Below, piece by piece: positions 25,154-33,304 of a DNA stretch of 50,341 nt. This DNA comes from Burkholderiales bacterium PBB2 (GTDB taxonomy: Bacteria; Pseudomonadota; Gammaproteobacteria; Burkholderiales; Burkholderiaceae_C). The notes beneath the pieces were generated by a model that had not been told where the DNA came from, made no database searches, and worked only from the letters and a program-made list of their open reading frames with translations. The stretch's first letter is position 1. Every line of letters starts with the position of its first letter. A program made the position numbers and the translations under genes. Where the stretch lies: positions 1 to 50,341 of the forward strand of contig NKIM01000034.1 of NCBI GenBank assembly GCA_002255955.1. Reading direction: 5' to 3'.

Positions 25154-25810
25154 TCAAAAGCCCTCGGCCCGGGCCTTGCTGAGCAAATCGCGCCACAGCG
25201 ACAAGCGCGCCAGCGGGTCACCGGCCGAGGTGGCGCCCACGCCCTGCCAAAGGCCCTCGCCATTGAAGCTGAACACCGGCTGCAAATCGGGCCGCTGCGA
25301 CGCGGGCCGCAGCTCGGGCACCAGGTTGTCCATGATCAGCGGCTCGGCGCCCGGCTCGGCATAGTAGGCCAGCACCATATGCGCCAGCGAGCGCCCACCC
25401 AGCTGGGCCCGCACATAGACCATGCGCAGCTTGGCCACCGGCGTGCCTGCATTGAGCAGGCTGAAATACTTGGCGATCGCATAGTCCTCGCAATCGCCGC
25501 GGCCCTTGTCCAGGCTTTCCAGCGGTGTGGCCCAGTAATCGATCCTGCCCCAGACCTCGCTGTCGTCGCGGAAGACCAGGTGCTTGTTGACGAAGTTGTT
25601 GACCAGGCTCAGGCGCGGCAGCTCTTCCACCGTGGCGGCGCGGTCGATCATCTGCAACAGCTGCTCGGCCTCGCCCGCGGTCCGCGGGCCGAAGCGGGCG
25701 GCGCTCTCCATCACCTTATTGCGATCGAGGGCCTGAGCCAGCTCGGGCCAGAGGGCCTGGGCGCCGATCAAGGCCAGCGCCAGCACGCTCCCGGCCAGCC
25801 AGGACCTCAT
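25154..25810 (-). CDS. lapG: LapG-type periplasmic transglutaminase-like cysteine protease
   Basis: The 218-residue product has a signal peptide (MRSWLAGSVLALALIGAQAL) and the bacterial transglutaminase-like cysteine protease domain. The catalytic Cys is in GRGDCEDYAIAKY, with the His in LAHMVLAYY and the Asp in LIMDNLVPE. WGRIDYWATPLE is typical for LapG. In Pseudomonas, LapG clips the surface adhesin LapA when c-di-GMP is low, under LapD control; the coupled lapD gene 75 bp downstream supports this role. No LapA-like adhesin with a cleavage site was recognised in the window. Confidence 0.9.
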   Translation of the reverse strand: MRSWLAGSVLALALIGAQALWPELAQALDRNKVMESAARFGPRTAGEAEQLLQMIDRAATVEELPRLSLVNNFVNKHLVFRDDSEVWGRIDYWATPLESLDKGRGDCEDYAIAKYFSLLNAGTPVAKLRMVYVRAQLGGRSLAHMVLAYYAEPGAEPLIMDNLVPELRPASQRPDLQPVFSFNGEGLWQGVGATSAGDPLARLSLWRDLLSKARAEGF

Positions 25811-26051
25811 CAGGCCACCGCGCAAGCTGGCAGGCAGGCCCCAACCGCGCCGACTGGCAAGCAGCGAGGCAGGCGAAGAAGCGCCAGACCGATCGACAGT
25901 GGGGCTGCATACGCAAAAATGCATGCGTCAGGGCGCCTCGTGAGGGCGAAGAAGGGTTCGGGCAGGCCGGCCTGTGGCGATAATTCAAACCACTGTACCG
26001 CTTGCACAAGCCTCCCAGCGCCACCACAGGCGCCAATTCGCCCCCCAGTTC
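25811..26051. other. Intergenic region between lapG and HDOD gene
   Basis: The divergent promoters of lapG and the HDOD gene should lie here. The open frames that extend both genes into it are low-complexity and lack support. I see no clear hairpin or repeat. Confidence 0.4.
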
Positions 26052-26915
26052 ATGAGCACTGCTTCAATCCGCCAAGAAATTGACAAGTCCCGCGCCAGCG
26101 GTGTGCTCAAACAAATCATCATCCCGCCCTGCCCCGAGCAACTGGCCCGCCTGCAGCAGGCCATGGCCCAGGCGGAACCCGACCTCAACGAGATCGCCCG
26201 CATCGCCGCCAGCGATGTGGCCATGTCGGCCACCCTGCTGCGCATTGCCAACAGCCCCATCCATCTGTCCGACGGCCTGCCCTGCACCACCGTCGGCCAG
26301 GCCATGACCCGCATCGGGCTGGAGGAAACCGCCGCCGTGATGACGGCCTTCCTGATGAAGAACGCGATTCCAGTCAACAGCCCGCATCTGGCGCGCTTCT
26401 GGGAGCGTTCGACCAAGCGCGCGATTGCCTGTGCCTTCATCGCGCGCCAACTGCCCGGGCTCTCGCCCGACCTGGCCCACACCTACGGTCTGTTCTGCCA
26501 CATCGGCATCCCCGTGCTGCTGCAAAGCCTGCGCGGATACGGCAGCACCATGGTCGAGGCTGCGGCCCGCATCGACCGCAGCTTCGTCGCCACCGAGAAC
26601 GCCAACCACCGCACCGACCACGCCGTGGCCGGCGCCTTGCTGGCGCGGGCCTGGAATATGGCGCCCGAGCTGATGGCCGGCATCCGCCTGCACCATGACC
26701 TGCAATCCCTGGGCCATGGCGGCATCGAGCCCGAAGTCCACACCCTGGTCGCCGCCGGCCTGGTGGCCGAGCAGCTGATGCGCCAGCACGAAGGCCTGAA
26801 CGAAGACGCCGACTGGGCCGCCCACCATGCGGCGGCGCTCGACTGGCTGCAGATCAGCCTCGATGACCTCGAGCACTGGGACGATCTGCTGCGCCCCCTG
26901 CTCGACGCGGCTTGA
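26052..26915 (+). CDS. HDOD-domain signalling protein
   Basis: The 287-residue product is a single HDOD domain. Typical segments are IPPCPEQLARLQQAM, DPxL-like ASDVAMSATLLRIANSP, QAMTRIGLEETAAVMTAF and the ARQLPGLSPDLAHTYGLFCHIGIPVLL block, and the variant HD-type region RTDHAVAGALLARAWNM. HDOD proteins lack phosphodiesterase activity and act as signalling scaffolds, often with c-di-GMP or chemotaxis pathways. It stands alone beside lapD-lapG. Start ATG 26052 gives MSTASIRQEIDKSR; the upstream extension is rejected. Confidence 0.88.
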   Translation: MSTASIRQEIDKSRASGVLKQIIIPPCPEQLARLQQAMAQAEPDLNEIARIAASDVAMSATLLRIANSPIHLSDGLPCTTVGQAMTRIGLEETAAVMTAFLMKNAIPVNSPHLARFWERSTKRAIACAFIARQLPGLSPDLAHTYGLFCHIGIPVLLQSLRGYGSTMVEAAARIDRSFVATENANHRTDHAVAGALLARAWNMAPELMAGIRLHHDLQSLGHGGIEPEVHTLVAAGLVAEQLMRQHEGLNEDADWAAHHAAALDWLQISLDDLEHWDDLLRPLLDAA

Positions 26916-26943
26916 AGGCAGGCGCGCCGAAGCGCAGGCCCGA

Positions 26944-27318
26944 TCAGGCCGGTGGCAGCAGCCGCCGCGTCGCGCCGGTGTGGAACGAGGCCTTGTGGAT
27001 CAGGCCCTCGCGCACCTCGTAAATGCACAGCAGCTCCACCTGCGCCAGCCCTTCGGGCAGGTTGCGGGTGATCAGCTCGCTGTCCACCACCATGGCCCCC
27101 ATCACCGTGCGAGAAACCAGCTGCGCATGCAGATCGGGCTCGGCAAAGCGCAGCTGAAAACGGGCGCGCAGCTCGGCATGCCCCTGGGCCAGGCGCTCGC
27201 CATGCAGCTGAAACTGCTCGGCATCGGGCGCGTAGCTGGCCAAGAGCCGCTCCATATCGCGGGCGTTGTAGGCGTCCAGCTGGGCTTGCACGACGGCGAG
27301 GGGCGAGAGGTGATCCAT
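26944..27318 (-). CDS. NTF2-like/SnoaL-like fold protein
   Basis: The 124-residue product has the nuclear-transport-factor-2-like cone fold: VVQAQLDAYNARDMERLLASYAPDAE at the N-terminus, then paired strands ending FHTGA. Related proteins are annotated as steroid delta-isomerase-like or SnoaL-like, usually of unknown substrate. ATG 27318 follows AGAAAGAG; the alternative start at 27345 is nine codons earlier. No operon partner; it is convergent with the HDOD gene and divergent from the YCII gene. Confidence 0.82.
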   Translation of the reverse strand: MDHLSPLAVVQAQLDAYNARDMERLLASYAPDAEQFQLHGERLAQGHAELRARFQLRFAEPDLHAQLVSRTVMGAMVVDSELITRNLPEGLAQVELLCIYEVREGLIHKASFHTGATRRLLPPA

Positions 27319-27444
27319 GACGCTCTTTCTGTTTGGCTGCGCCACATTGTGTCAAGCCCGTCTGCCAGTGAGACATGAGCTTTGGCATCATGGGCGCAGG
27401 CCCTCGATCCGAGGCCCCTCCCTCGCGCCCAGGAGTACCCCACC

Positions 27445-27945
27445 ATGCTGGCAGCCGCCACCCGCAAACTCAGCCGCCCGATGCTCATGCTCGTCGGCCT
27501 GTCCATCTGCCTCTTGAACGGCATGCCCGCATGGGCCCAGAACGCCGACAGCAAACCCGCAGCCTACGACCCCGCCCTGGCCCGCAGCCTCGGCGCCGAC
27601 GAGCGCGGCATGCGGCCCTATGTGCTGGTGATCCTCAAGACCGGGCCCAAGAAAATGGCGGCGGGCCCGGAGCGGGATGCCATGTTCAAAGGCCATTTCG
27701 CCAATATGAGCCGGCTGGCGGCCGAGGGCAAGCTGGCGGTGGCCGGGCCGCTGGACGGGGTTGACGGCTGGCGCGGGCTGTTCGTCTTTGCCACCGGCGA
27801 TCTCGAGGAAGCGCGCGCCCTGGCCGCCAGCGACCCGGTGCTGATCCAGGGCGAGATGGTGGCCGAGTTCCACAAGTTCTACGGCTCGGCCGCCCTGATG
27901 GCGGTGCGCGAGATCCACGACAAGATCCAAGCCAAGGCGCCTTGA
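27445..27945 (+). CDS. Exported YCII-domain protein
   Basis: The 166-residue product has a signal peptide (MLMLVGLSICLLNGMPAWAQ region, cleavage after AWA near residue 32) and a YCII-like domain (about residues 58-150) with YVLVILKTGPKK, HFANMSRLAAEGKLAVAGPL and EARALAASDPVLIQGEM. YCII proteins have a ferredoxin-like fold with a His-Asp pair; a periplasmic version is less common. AGGAG at 27431-27435 fixes the start. Function unknown. Confidence 0.85.
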   Translation: MLAAATRKLSRPMLMLVGLSICLLNGMPAWAQNADSKPAAYDPALARSLGADERGMRPYVLVILKTGPKKMAAGPERDAMFKGHFANMSRLAAEGKLAVAGPLDGVDGWRGLFVFATGDLEEARALAASDPVLIQGEMVAEFHKFYGSAALMAVREIHDKIQAKAP

Positions 27946-27970
27946 AACGGCGCCGCCCGCGGGCCAGGCT

Positions 27971-30358
27971 TCAGCCGCCGGCCGGGCGCATGGCGGCCCA
28001 CCACAGGGCTTCGGGCGCCGGCTTGTAGAGCGCATCGCCGGCCTCAGGCCGGGCGCTGCAGCAGAGCAGCCGGGCCTGCGGCGCCAGGGCCTGCGCGGCC
28101 GCCAGGCCCGAGCGGCCGGCCGATCCCAAGCTCAGCGGCTCCACCAGCAGCAGCTCCAGCACGGCGCCGGCCGGCAGGCCCATCAACACGCGCTGCGCCT
28201 GCATCAGATCGGCCGCCTGCACGCAGTCATAACCGGCCAGGCCCAGGCGCTCGACCAGGGCTTCGCGCGCCGCCGCGCAGGCGTCCAGCACCAGGGCCCA
28301 GCGCGCCGGCCCGCCGGCCTCCTCGCCCATCAAGCCCAACATGCCCAGCTCACGCAACGGCGGCCAGGCGACCTCGGACTCTTGGGCCGGGGCCAGCGGA
28401 ATCGCCAGCTCGAAACGGCAGCCCGCCCCCAGACGGCTGTGCAGCTCGATGCGCCCGCCCATGGCCTGCACGGTCTGACGCACGATGCTCAAACCCAGGC
28501 CCAAACCTGGCAGGCCCTGGCTGCCCTGCGCGCGCACAAAAGGCTCGAAGACCAGGGCCTGGTCGGCTTCGGCAATGCCAGGGCCTTGGTCGACCACGCT
28601 GAGCAGCAACTGGCCCTCACGGTAGGCGGCACGCAGATCGATCCAGCCCTCGCGCGTGAACTTGGCGGCGTTGGACAGCAGATTGAACAAGGCCTGGCGC
28701 AAACGCCGTGCATCGACGGCCAGCACGGGCGGCAGGCTGCCATCGATCTGCAAACGCAGGCGGTTGCCGCCGCTGCGCACCAGGGCCTGGGCCTGCTGGT
28801 CCAGCTCGCGCAGCAGGCCGTGGATGTAGACCGGCGCCGGCAGCAACTCGGGCGCGGCACTGGCCTCGGGAGCGCGGGCAAAGCGCTGCAGCTCATCGAT
28901 CATCTCCAGCAGCAGCTGGCTGCTGTGCTCGATGGCGCGGCGGTCGGCCTCGAAACCACGGTCAGGCTGCAGTTGCCGGGTGAGGTGCACCACCGAAGCC
29001 AGGGGCGCGCGCAGATCATGGCCGAGGTAGCCGAGCAAACGCCCCTTGGCCGCATCGCTGGCCTGGGCCAGCGCACTGGCCGCGGCCAGCTCGGCGGTGC
29101 GCTGCTGCACCGCGGTCTCCAGCGCCTGCTCATGCTGAAGGCGCTGCTGGCGCATGCGCGCCACCATGGCCAGCAGGACGATCAAGATGCCGAGCAGGCC
29201 GACCAGAGGCGGGCCGTAATCGGCCCCCACCGAATGCGGCTGCCAGCCCAGCAGGCTCAGGATGCGGGGCATCATGCCCAGGAACTGGCAGGCCAGGGCC
29301 AGGGTCCAGGCGCGCGCCAGCGGCAGGTTCTGGCCCACCGCGCGCAAGCAGGCCACCATCATCAAGCTGCCCTGCGCAAAATTGCAGGCGCCGGCCAGCT
29401 GGGTGCCCAGGCGGTAGTCCCCGAACACACAGACCAGCAGGGCCAGGGCATCCAGGGCCGCCACGCCCAGCATCAGACGGTGCCAGCGCGGCTGGCGGCG
29501 CGCCGTGTCCAGCAAGCGCGTCAAGGCAGCCACCTCACTCAGATGCGCAAGCACGCCAAAGCTGGCCAGCGCCCGCACGGCCCAATCCGTCGCCTGCGGC
29601 CAGAACAGCATGAAGGCGCTGCCGCGCATGCCGCTTTCGTAAAAGAACACGGCCATCAGGTAGAGGGCGATGTAGCCGTAGGTGCGCTCGCGCCAGGCCA
29701 GGGCCAGCAAGGCGCTGACCAGCATCAGCAAGAGGCTCAGGCCGGCGATCAGACCATCGGCCCAGAGCCGGGCCTGCTCTTCTTGCAACAGCTCGGCCGG
29801 TGGGTGCAGGCTCAGCTCCATCGCCAGGGCGCTGCGGCTGGCCACACGCAGCCACAGCTCCTGCGGCTGGGCGCCCAGCGTGAGGGCAAAGGCGCTGTCT
29901 CGCAGCGGCAGCGTGCGCTGATCAAAGGCCTGGTCGGTGCCGGCGCGCTGGGGCGGCAGATCCACCCATCTGCCATCGGCCAGGCGCTGCCGGGCGAAGA
30001 GCTGCACCTGCTCCAGCCGTGCCGGGCGCAGCTGCAGCCACAGCGTCTGCGGAGCGGCCGTCCCTTGCACACACCAGCGCAGCCAAAAGGCCGAGGCGCT
30101 GTAGCCGGGCGTCAGGGTGGCCGGCGTGGCCGGCCGCCAGGCGGCCTCGGGTTGCCCCTGGACCTGCGCCCAGCTCTGCTGCGCGCTGCGGTCTTCGAGC
30201 ACGCGCAGATGGGGCGCCAGCGCAGCGGCGTCCAGCCGGCGGCCGTCCGCCGCCACACAGTCCGGCAGGCCCTGCGCCCGCGCGCTGCCGAGCAGGGCCA
30301 AGGCCAAGGCAAAGGTCAAGGCCGGCGCGAGCCAGCACAGCCGCCTCAGCAGGCGCAT
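27971..30358 (-). CDS. 7TMR-DISM hybrid-like sensor histidine kinase with degenerate receiver
   Basis: The 795-residue product has a signal peptide, a periplasmic 7TMR-DISMED2-like domain (about 30-180), seven membrane helices (about 190-400), a coiled segment, a HisKA domain with His447 in YLGHDLRAPLAS, and an HATPase domain with LFNLLSNAAKFT, DQGPGIAEADQ and GLGLGLSIV. The last ~110 residues look like a receiver domain that lost its phospho-acceptor: the expected LLLD reads LLLVEP. It overlaps the stop of the response regulator gene (TGATG), so both are co-translated. The sensed signal is probably a carbohydrate or other extracellular ligand, by analogy only. Confidence 0.9.
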   Translation of the reverse strand: MRLLRRLCWLAPALTFALALALLGSARAQGLPDCVAADGRRLDAAALAPHLRVLEDRSAQQSWAQVQGQPEAAWRPATPATLTPGYSASAFWLRWCVQGTAAPQTLWLQLRPARLEQVQLFARQRLADGRWVDLPPQRAGTDQAFDQRTLPLRDSAFALTLGAQPQELWLRVASRSALAMELSLHPPAELLQEEQARLWADGLIAGLSLLLMLVSALLALAWRERTYGYIALYLMAVFFYESGMRGSAFMLFWPQATDWAVRALASFGVLAHLSEVAALTRLLDTARRQPRWHRLMLGVAALDALALLVCVFGDYRLGTQLAGACNFAQGSLMMVACLRAVGQNLPLARAWTLALACQFLGMMPRILSLLGWQPHSVGADYGPPLVGLLGILIVLLAMVARMRQQRLQHEQALETAVQQRTAELAAASALAQASDAAKGRLLGYLGHDLRAPLASVVHLTRQLQPDRGFEADRRAIEHSSQLLLEMIDELQRFARAPEASAAPELLPAPVYIHGLLRELDQQAQALVRSGGNRLRLQIDGSLPPVLAVDARRLRQALFNLLSNAAKFTREGWIDLRAAYREGQLLLSVVDQGPGIAEADQALVFEPFVRAQGSQGLPGLGLGLSIVRQTVQAMGGRIELHSRLGAGCRFELAIPLAPAQESEVAWPPLRELGMLGLMGEEAGGPARWALVLDACAAAREALVERLGLAGYDCVQAADLMQAQRVLMGLPAGAVLELLLVEPLSLGSAGRSGLAAAQALAPQARLLCCSARPEAGDALYKPAPEALWWAAMRPAGG

Positions 30359-31245
30359 CAAAGCGCGTGACCCGGCTGCGGCGTGGCGATCGGTGAATCA
30401 GTCGCAAGTGCCAGTGCGGGCGCCTCGCGCAAGCCCTGGCGAAAGGCCTGCGGGCTCAGGCCATGGCGCTCGCGGAAGGCGGTGGCGAAATTGCCCGGGT
30501 TGTTGAAACCCACGGCAAACGCAATGTCCTGCACGCTCATCAAGGTCTCGGCCAGCAGGCGTTGGCCGGTGCGCACGCGCTCTTCGGCGATGAAGCCCGA
30601 CACCGTCAAGCCCAGATGCTCGCGGAACAAGGCCAGCAGGCGCTTCTCGCTCAGGCCCACCTGCTGGGCCACATCGCCCACGCCTTGCAAACCGGCCAGG
30701 TGCTCGCGGATGTAGCGCATGGCCACCTCCAGCAGCGGCTGCTCGGGGTGGCGCGCGGCGGCCTCGGGCGGGGCGGCCGGCGCAGGCTGGCGTTGCAGCG
30801 CCAGCTGCAAATGCACCTGCAGCCGGGCCAGCACCTCCTCGGGATAAAAAGGCTTGCTGATGAAATCGACCGCGCCGGACTGCAGGCCGCGCACGCGCTG
30901 CTCGGGGGCGTTGTGAGCGCTCAGAAAGAGCACGGGGATCTCGGCCGTCAGCGGGTCGGCCTTGAGCAGGCGGCACAGGGCGTGGCCATCGAGATCGGGC
31001 AGGCCCACATCAAGCAGGATCACATCGGGCCGCAGCATCTGCGCGCGCTGCAGGCCTTGCTGGGCGCTGTCTGCCAGGCTCAGGCGGTAGAGCGGGCGCA
31101 GCAGCTGGGTCAGCCAACGCAGCTCCTCCAGCACATCGTCAATCAGCAGCACATGGGCTGCGTCGACCGCGGGCCCGTCCGCCGGCAGGCGCGGGCTGGC
31201 CGGCTTGGTGAAAAGTGACGTTGACACAGCAGGCGCAGAAAACAT
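30358..31245 (-). CDS. Response regulator with AraC-type DNA-binding domain
   Basis: The 295-residue product has a receiver domain (about 31-145) with acidic pocket LLIDD, phospho-acceptor Asp79 in VILLDVGLPDLDG and Lys in ISKPF, and then an AraC-type double helix-turn-helix (about 195-285) with VGDVAQQVGLSEKRLLALFREH and DIAFAVGFNNPGNFATAFRERHGLSP. It is the partner of the histidine kinase behind it and is divergent from the two-partner secretion genes, which are an obvious candidate target. ATG 31245 is chosen; the frame extends 21 codons further without support. Confidence 0.92.
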   Translation of the reverse strand: MFSAPAVSTSLFTKPASPRLPADGPAVDAAHVLLIDDVLEELRWLTQLLRPLYRLSLADSAQQGLQRAQMLRPDVILLDVGLPDLDGHALCRLLKADPLTAEIPVLFLSAHNAPEQRVRGLQSGAVDFISKPFYPEEVLARLQVHLQLALQRQPAPAAPPEAAARHPEQPLLEVAMRYIREHLAGLQGVGDVAQQVGLSEKRLLALFREHLGLTVSGFIAEERVRTGQRLLAETLMSVQDIAFAVGFNNPGNFATAFRERHGLSPQAFRQGLREAPALALATDSPIATPQPGHAL

Positions 31246-31467
31246 AGCCGCGCATTGTGCGGTCTGCACCCCGCGCTTGCTCCCCTGCAGTGCGGGGCTC
31301 CACGCCACGTTTGTATCGCAGAGCGCACAGGCAATGCCGGCATAAAACGGGCACCAGGGGTCTTGATCCGCTTCTGCAAAAGCGCGCGGCTTTTTGGCAA
31401 AACCCGGGCGCCTTCAGCGCTCCGATAAAGCGTGCATCCGCAACCCACACGCACAGCAAAGCAGCGC
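31246..31467. other. Divergent promoter region of response regulator and tpsB
   Basis: No gene is seen. The region is locally AT-richer near 31,320-31,430. It contains CCCCGCGC / GTGCGGGG words that can pair around 31,268-31,307 and an AAAAGCGCGCGGCTTTTT hairpin-like stretch near 31,378-31,396, which could be a terminator-like or regulator-binding structure. Confidence 0.4.
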
Positions 31468-33234
31468 ATGCAGCCTTTTTCTTCTTCCACTCACCCGTCC
31501 CCGTTCAAGTTTTCACCGAGCACGTTCAGCCTGGCCCTGAGCGGCCTGCTGCTGGCCCAGGCCGCCCTGGCCGCCAACAACCCGCCTGACGCCGGGCAGT
31601 TGCTCAACGAGCAGCAGCAGCTCAACAAAGCGCGCCAGAACCGCCCACTGCAGCCGCGCAATGACGAGGCCGCGCGCGCCGCGACCGACAGCGTCGGCGA
31701 GGGCTTCAAGGTGCTGATCCAGCGCATCCGCTTCAGTGCTGCCGAAGGCCTGGCCACGCCCGAAGAGCTGCAGTCCTGGGTGGCCGATGCACGCGGCCAG
31801 CGCCTCAACCATGCCCAGCTGCAAGCCCTGGCCGCGCGTGTCAGCACCCAGCTGCAGGCCAAGGGCTACAGCCTCGCACGCGCTTACCTGCCGCGCCAGG
31901 ACCTGAGCGAAGGCGAGCTGGAGATCGCCGTGCTGGCCGGCCAGCTGGAGCGCGGCGCCGGCCGCATCCAGCTGCACAACCGCAGCGCCCTGCCCGACGC
32001 GCAGCTGCGCGCCGTGGCCGATGCCGCCCTGCCCGAAGGTCCGGTGCGCGGCGATGACCTGGAGCGCGCCCTGCTGCTGATGAACGACCTGGCCGGCGTG
32101 GTGGCCCGCTCCAGCCTTGAAAAAGGCGAGCAGCTCGGCAGCAGCCGCCTGGTGGTGCGCGCCGAGGCCCAGCCGGCCCTGCGCGGCCAGGCCAGCCTCG
32201 ACAACTTCAGCAACCGCTACACCGGCCAGGCCCGCGCCGCCGCGCAGCTGGCCTGGGCCAACCCGGCCCAGCGCGGCGATCTGCTGGGCCTGTCGCTGAG
32301 CGCCACCGAGGGCAACCGCTCGGCCGCCCTGAGCTACGCCCTGCCGCTGACACCGCAAGGCCTGCGCCTGAACCTGGGGGCCTCGGCCCTGCGCTACCGC
32401 GTGGGCGAAGAGATGAAGGCCCTGGATCTGCGCGGCACGGCGCGCAGCCTGGGCGCCGGCCTGAGCTTCCCGCTGCAACGCAGCCGCATGAGCAGCGCCT
32501 GGGCCCAGCTCGATGCGGAAAGCAAGCGCCTGCAGGACGACAGCGCCAACGGCAATCTGCGCCAGCGCCGGGTCGATCGCCTGCAAGCCCAGATCAACGG
32601 CTCGCGCTGGGACGAGCTGGGCCAGGGCGGCGCGACCGAATGGCAGATCAACGCCAGCGTCGGCCGCGTGGACCTGAGCGGCAATGCCGCCGACCAAGGC
32701 GTGGATGCGCTCAGCGCCCGCACCCAGGGCAGCTTCAGCAAGGCCACGGCCCGGCTGGCGCGGCTGCAGACCTTGGATGCCGCCGGCAGCTGGTCGCTCT
32801 ACGCCAGCCTGAGCGCCCAGCTGGCCGGCCGCAACCTCGATTCCTCGGAGAAGTTCATGCTGGGCGGCCCCAGCGGCGTGCGCGCCTATGCCATCGGCGA
32901 GGCCAGCGGCGACGCCGGCTGGCTGGGCAGCGCCGAGCTGCGCCACGACTTCCGCATTGGCGAGCGCCTGCGCGCCCAGGGCCTGGCCTTTGTCGACGGC
33001 GGCCGCATCCAGCGGCATGCCCAACCCTGGGCCGGCGCCCTGCCCGCCGGCCAGAGCAACGGCTACAAGCTGGCCGGCGCCGGCCTGGGCCTGAACCTCT
33101 ACGGCGGCGAATGGCAGCTGCGCGCGGCCTGGTCACGCGCCATCGGCAGCAACGAGGGCCTGCAAAACGGCCGCGATGCCGAAGGCCGCAGCGCCCGCTC
33201 GCGCCTGTGGCTGCAGGCCAGCCTGAACTTCTGA
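31468..33234 (+). CDS. Two-partner secretion transporter TpsB (ShlB/FhaC family)
   Basis: The 588-residue outer-membrane Omp85-family transporter exports the TpsA protein encoded next. It has an N-terminal signal region (SLALSGLLLAQAALA, ending near residue 35), a POTRA region (FKVLIQRIRFS, then YSLARAYLPRQDLSEGELEIAVLAGQLE) and a 16-strand-type barrel. Family landmarks are GGPSGVRAYAIGEASGD (the VRGY/F tip motif) and LAFVDGGRIQ. ATG 31468 is chosen over an upstream in-frame start at 31432. It ends LWLQASLNF, a typical outer-membrane C-terminal Phe. Confidence 0.93.
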   Translation: MQPFSSSTHPSPFKFSPSTFSLALSGLLLAQAALAANNPPDAGQLLNEQQQLNKARQNRPLQPRNDEAARAATDSVGEGFKVLIQRIRFSAAEGLATPEELQSWVADARGQRLNHAQLQALAARVSTQLQAKGYSLARAYLPRQDLSEGELEIAVLAGQLERGAGRIQLHNRSALPDAQLRAVADAALPEGPVRGDDLERALLLMNDLAGVVARSSLEKGEQLGSSRLVVRAEAQPALRGQASLDNFSNRYTGQARAAAQLAWANPAQRGDLLGLSLSATEGNRSAALSYALPLTPQGLRLNLGASALRYRVGEEMKALDLRGTARSLGAGLSFPLQRSRMSSAWAQLDAESKRLQDDSANGNLRQRRVDRLQAQINGSRWDELGQGGATEWQINASVGRVDLSGNAADQGVDALSARTQGSFSKATARLARLQTLDAAGSWSLYASLSAQLAGRNLDSSEKFMLGGPSGVRAYAIGEASGDAGWLGSAELRHDFRIGERLRAQGLAFVDGGRIQRHAQPWAGALPAGQSNGYKLAGAGLGLNLYGGEWQLRAAWSRAIGSNEGLQNGRDAEGRSARSRLWLQASLNF

Positions 33235-33304
33235 GTCGCGCCGTCTTTCCCCCTCACCTTGTGCGCCGCCGCCTGGCGGCCCGAACCCTGAATTCACACA
33301 CGCC

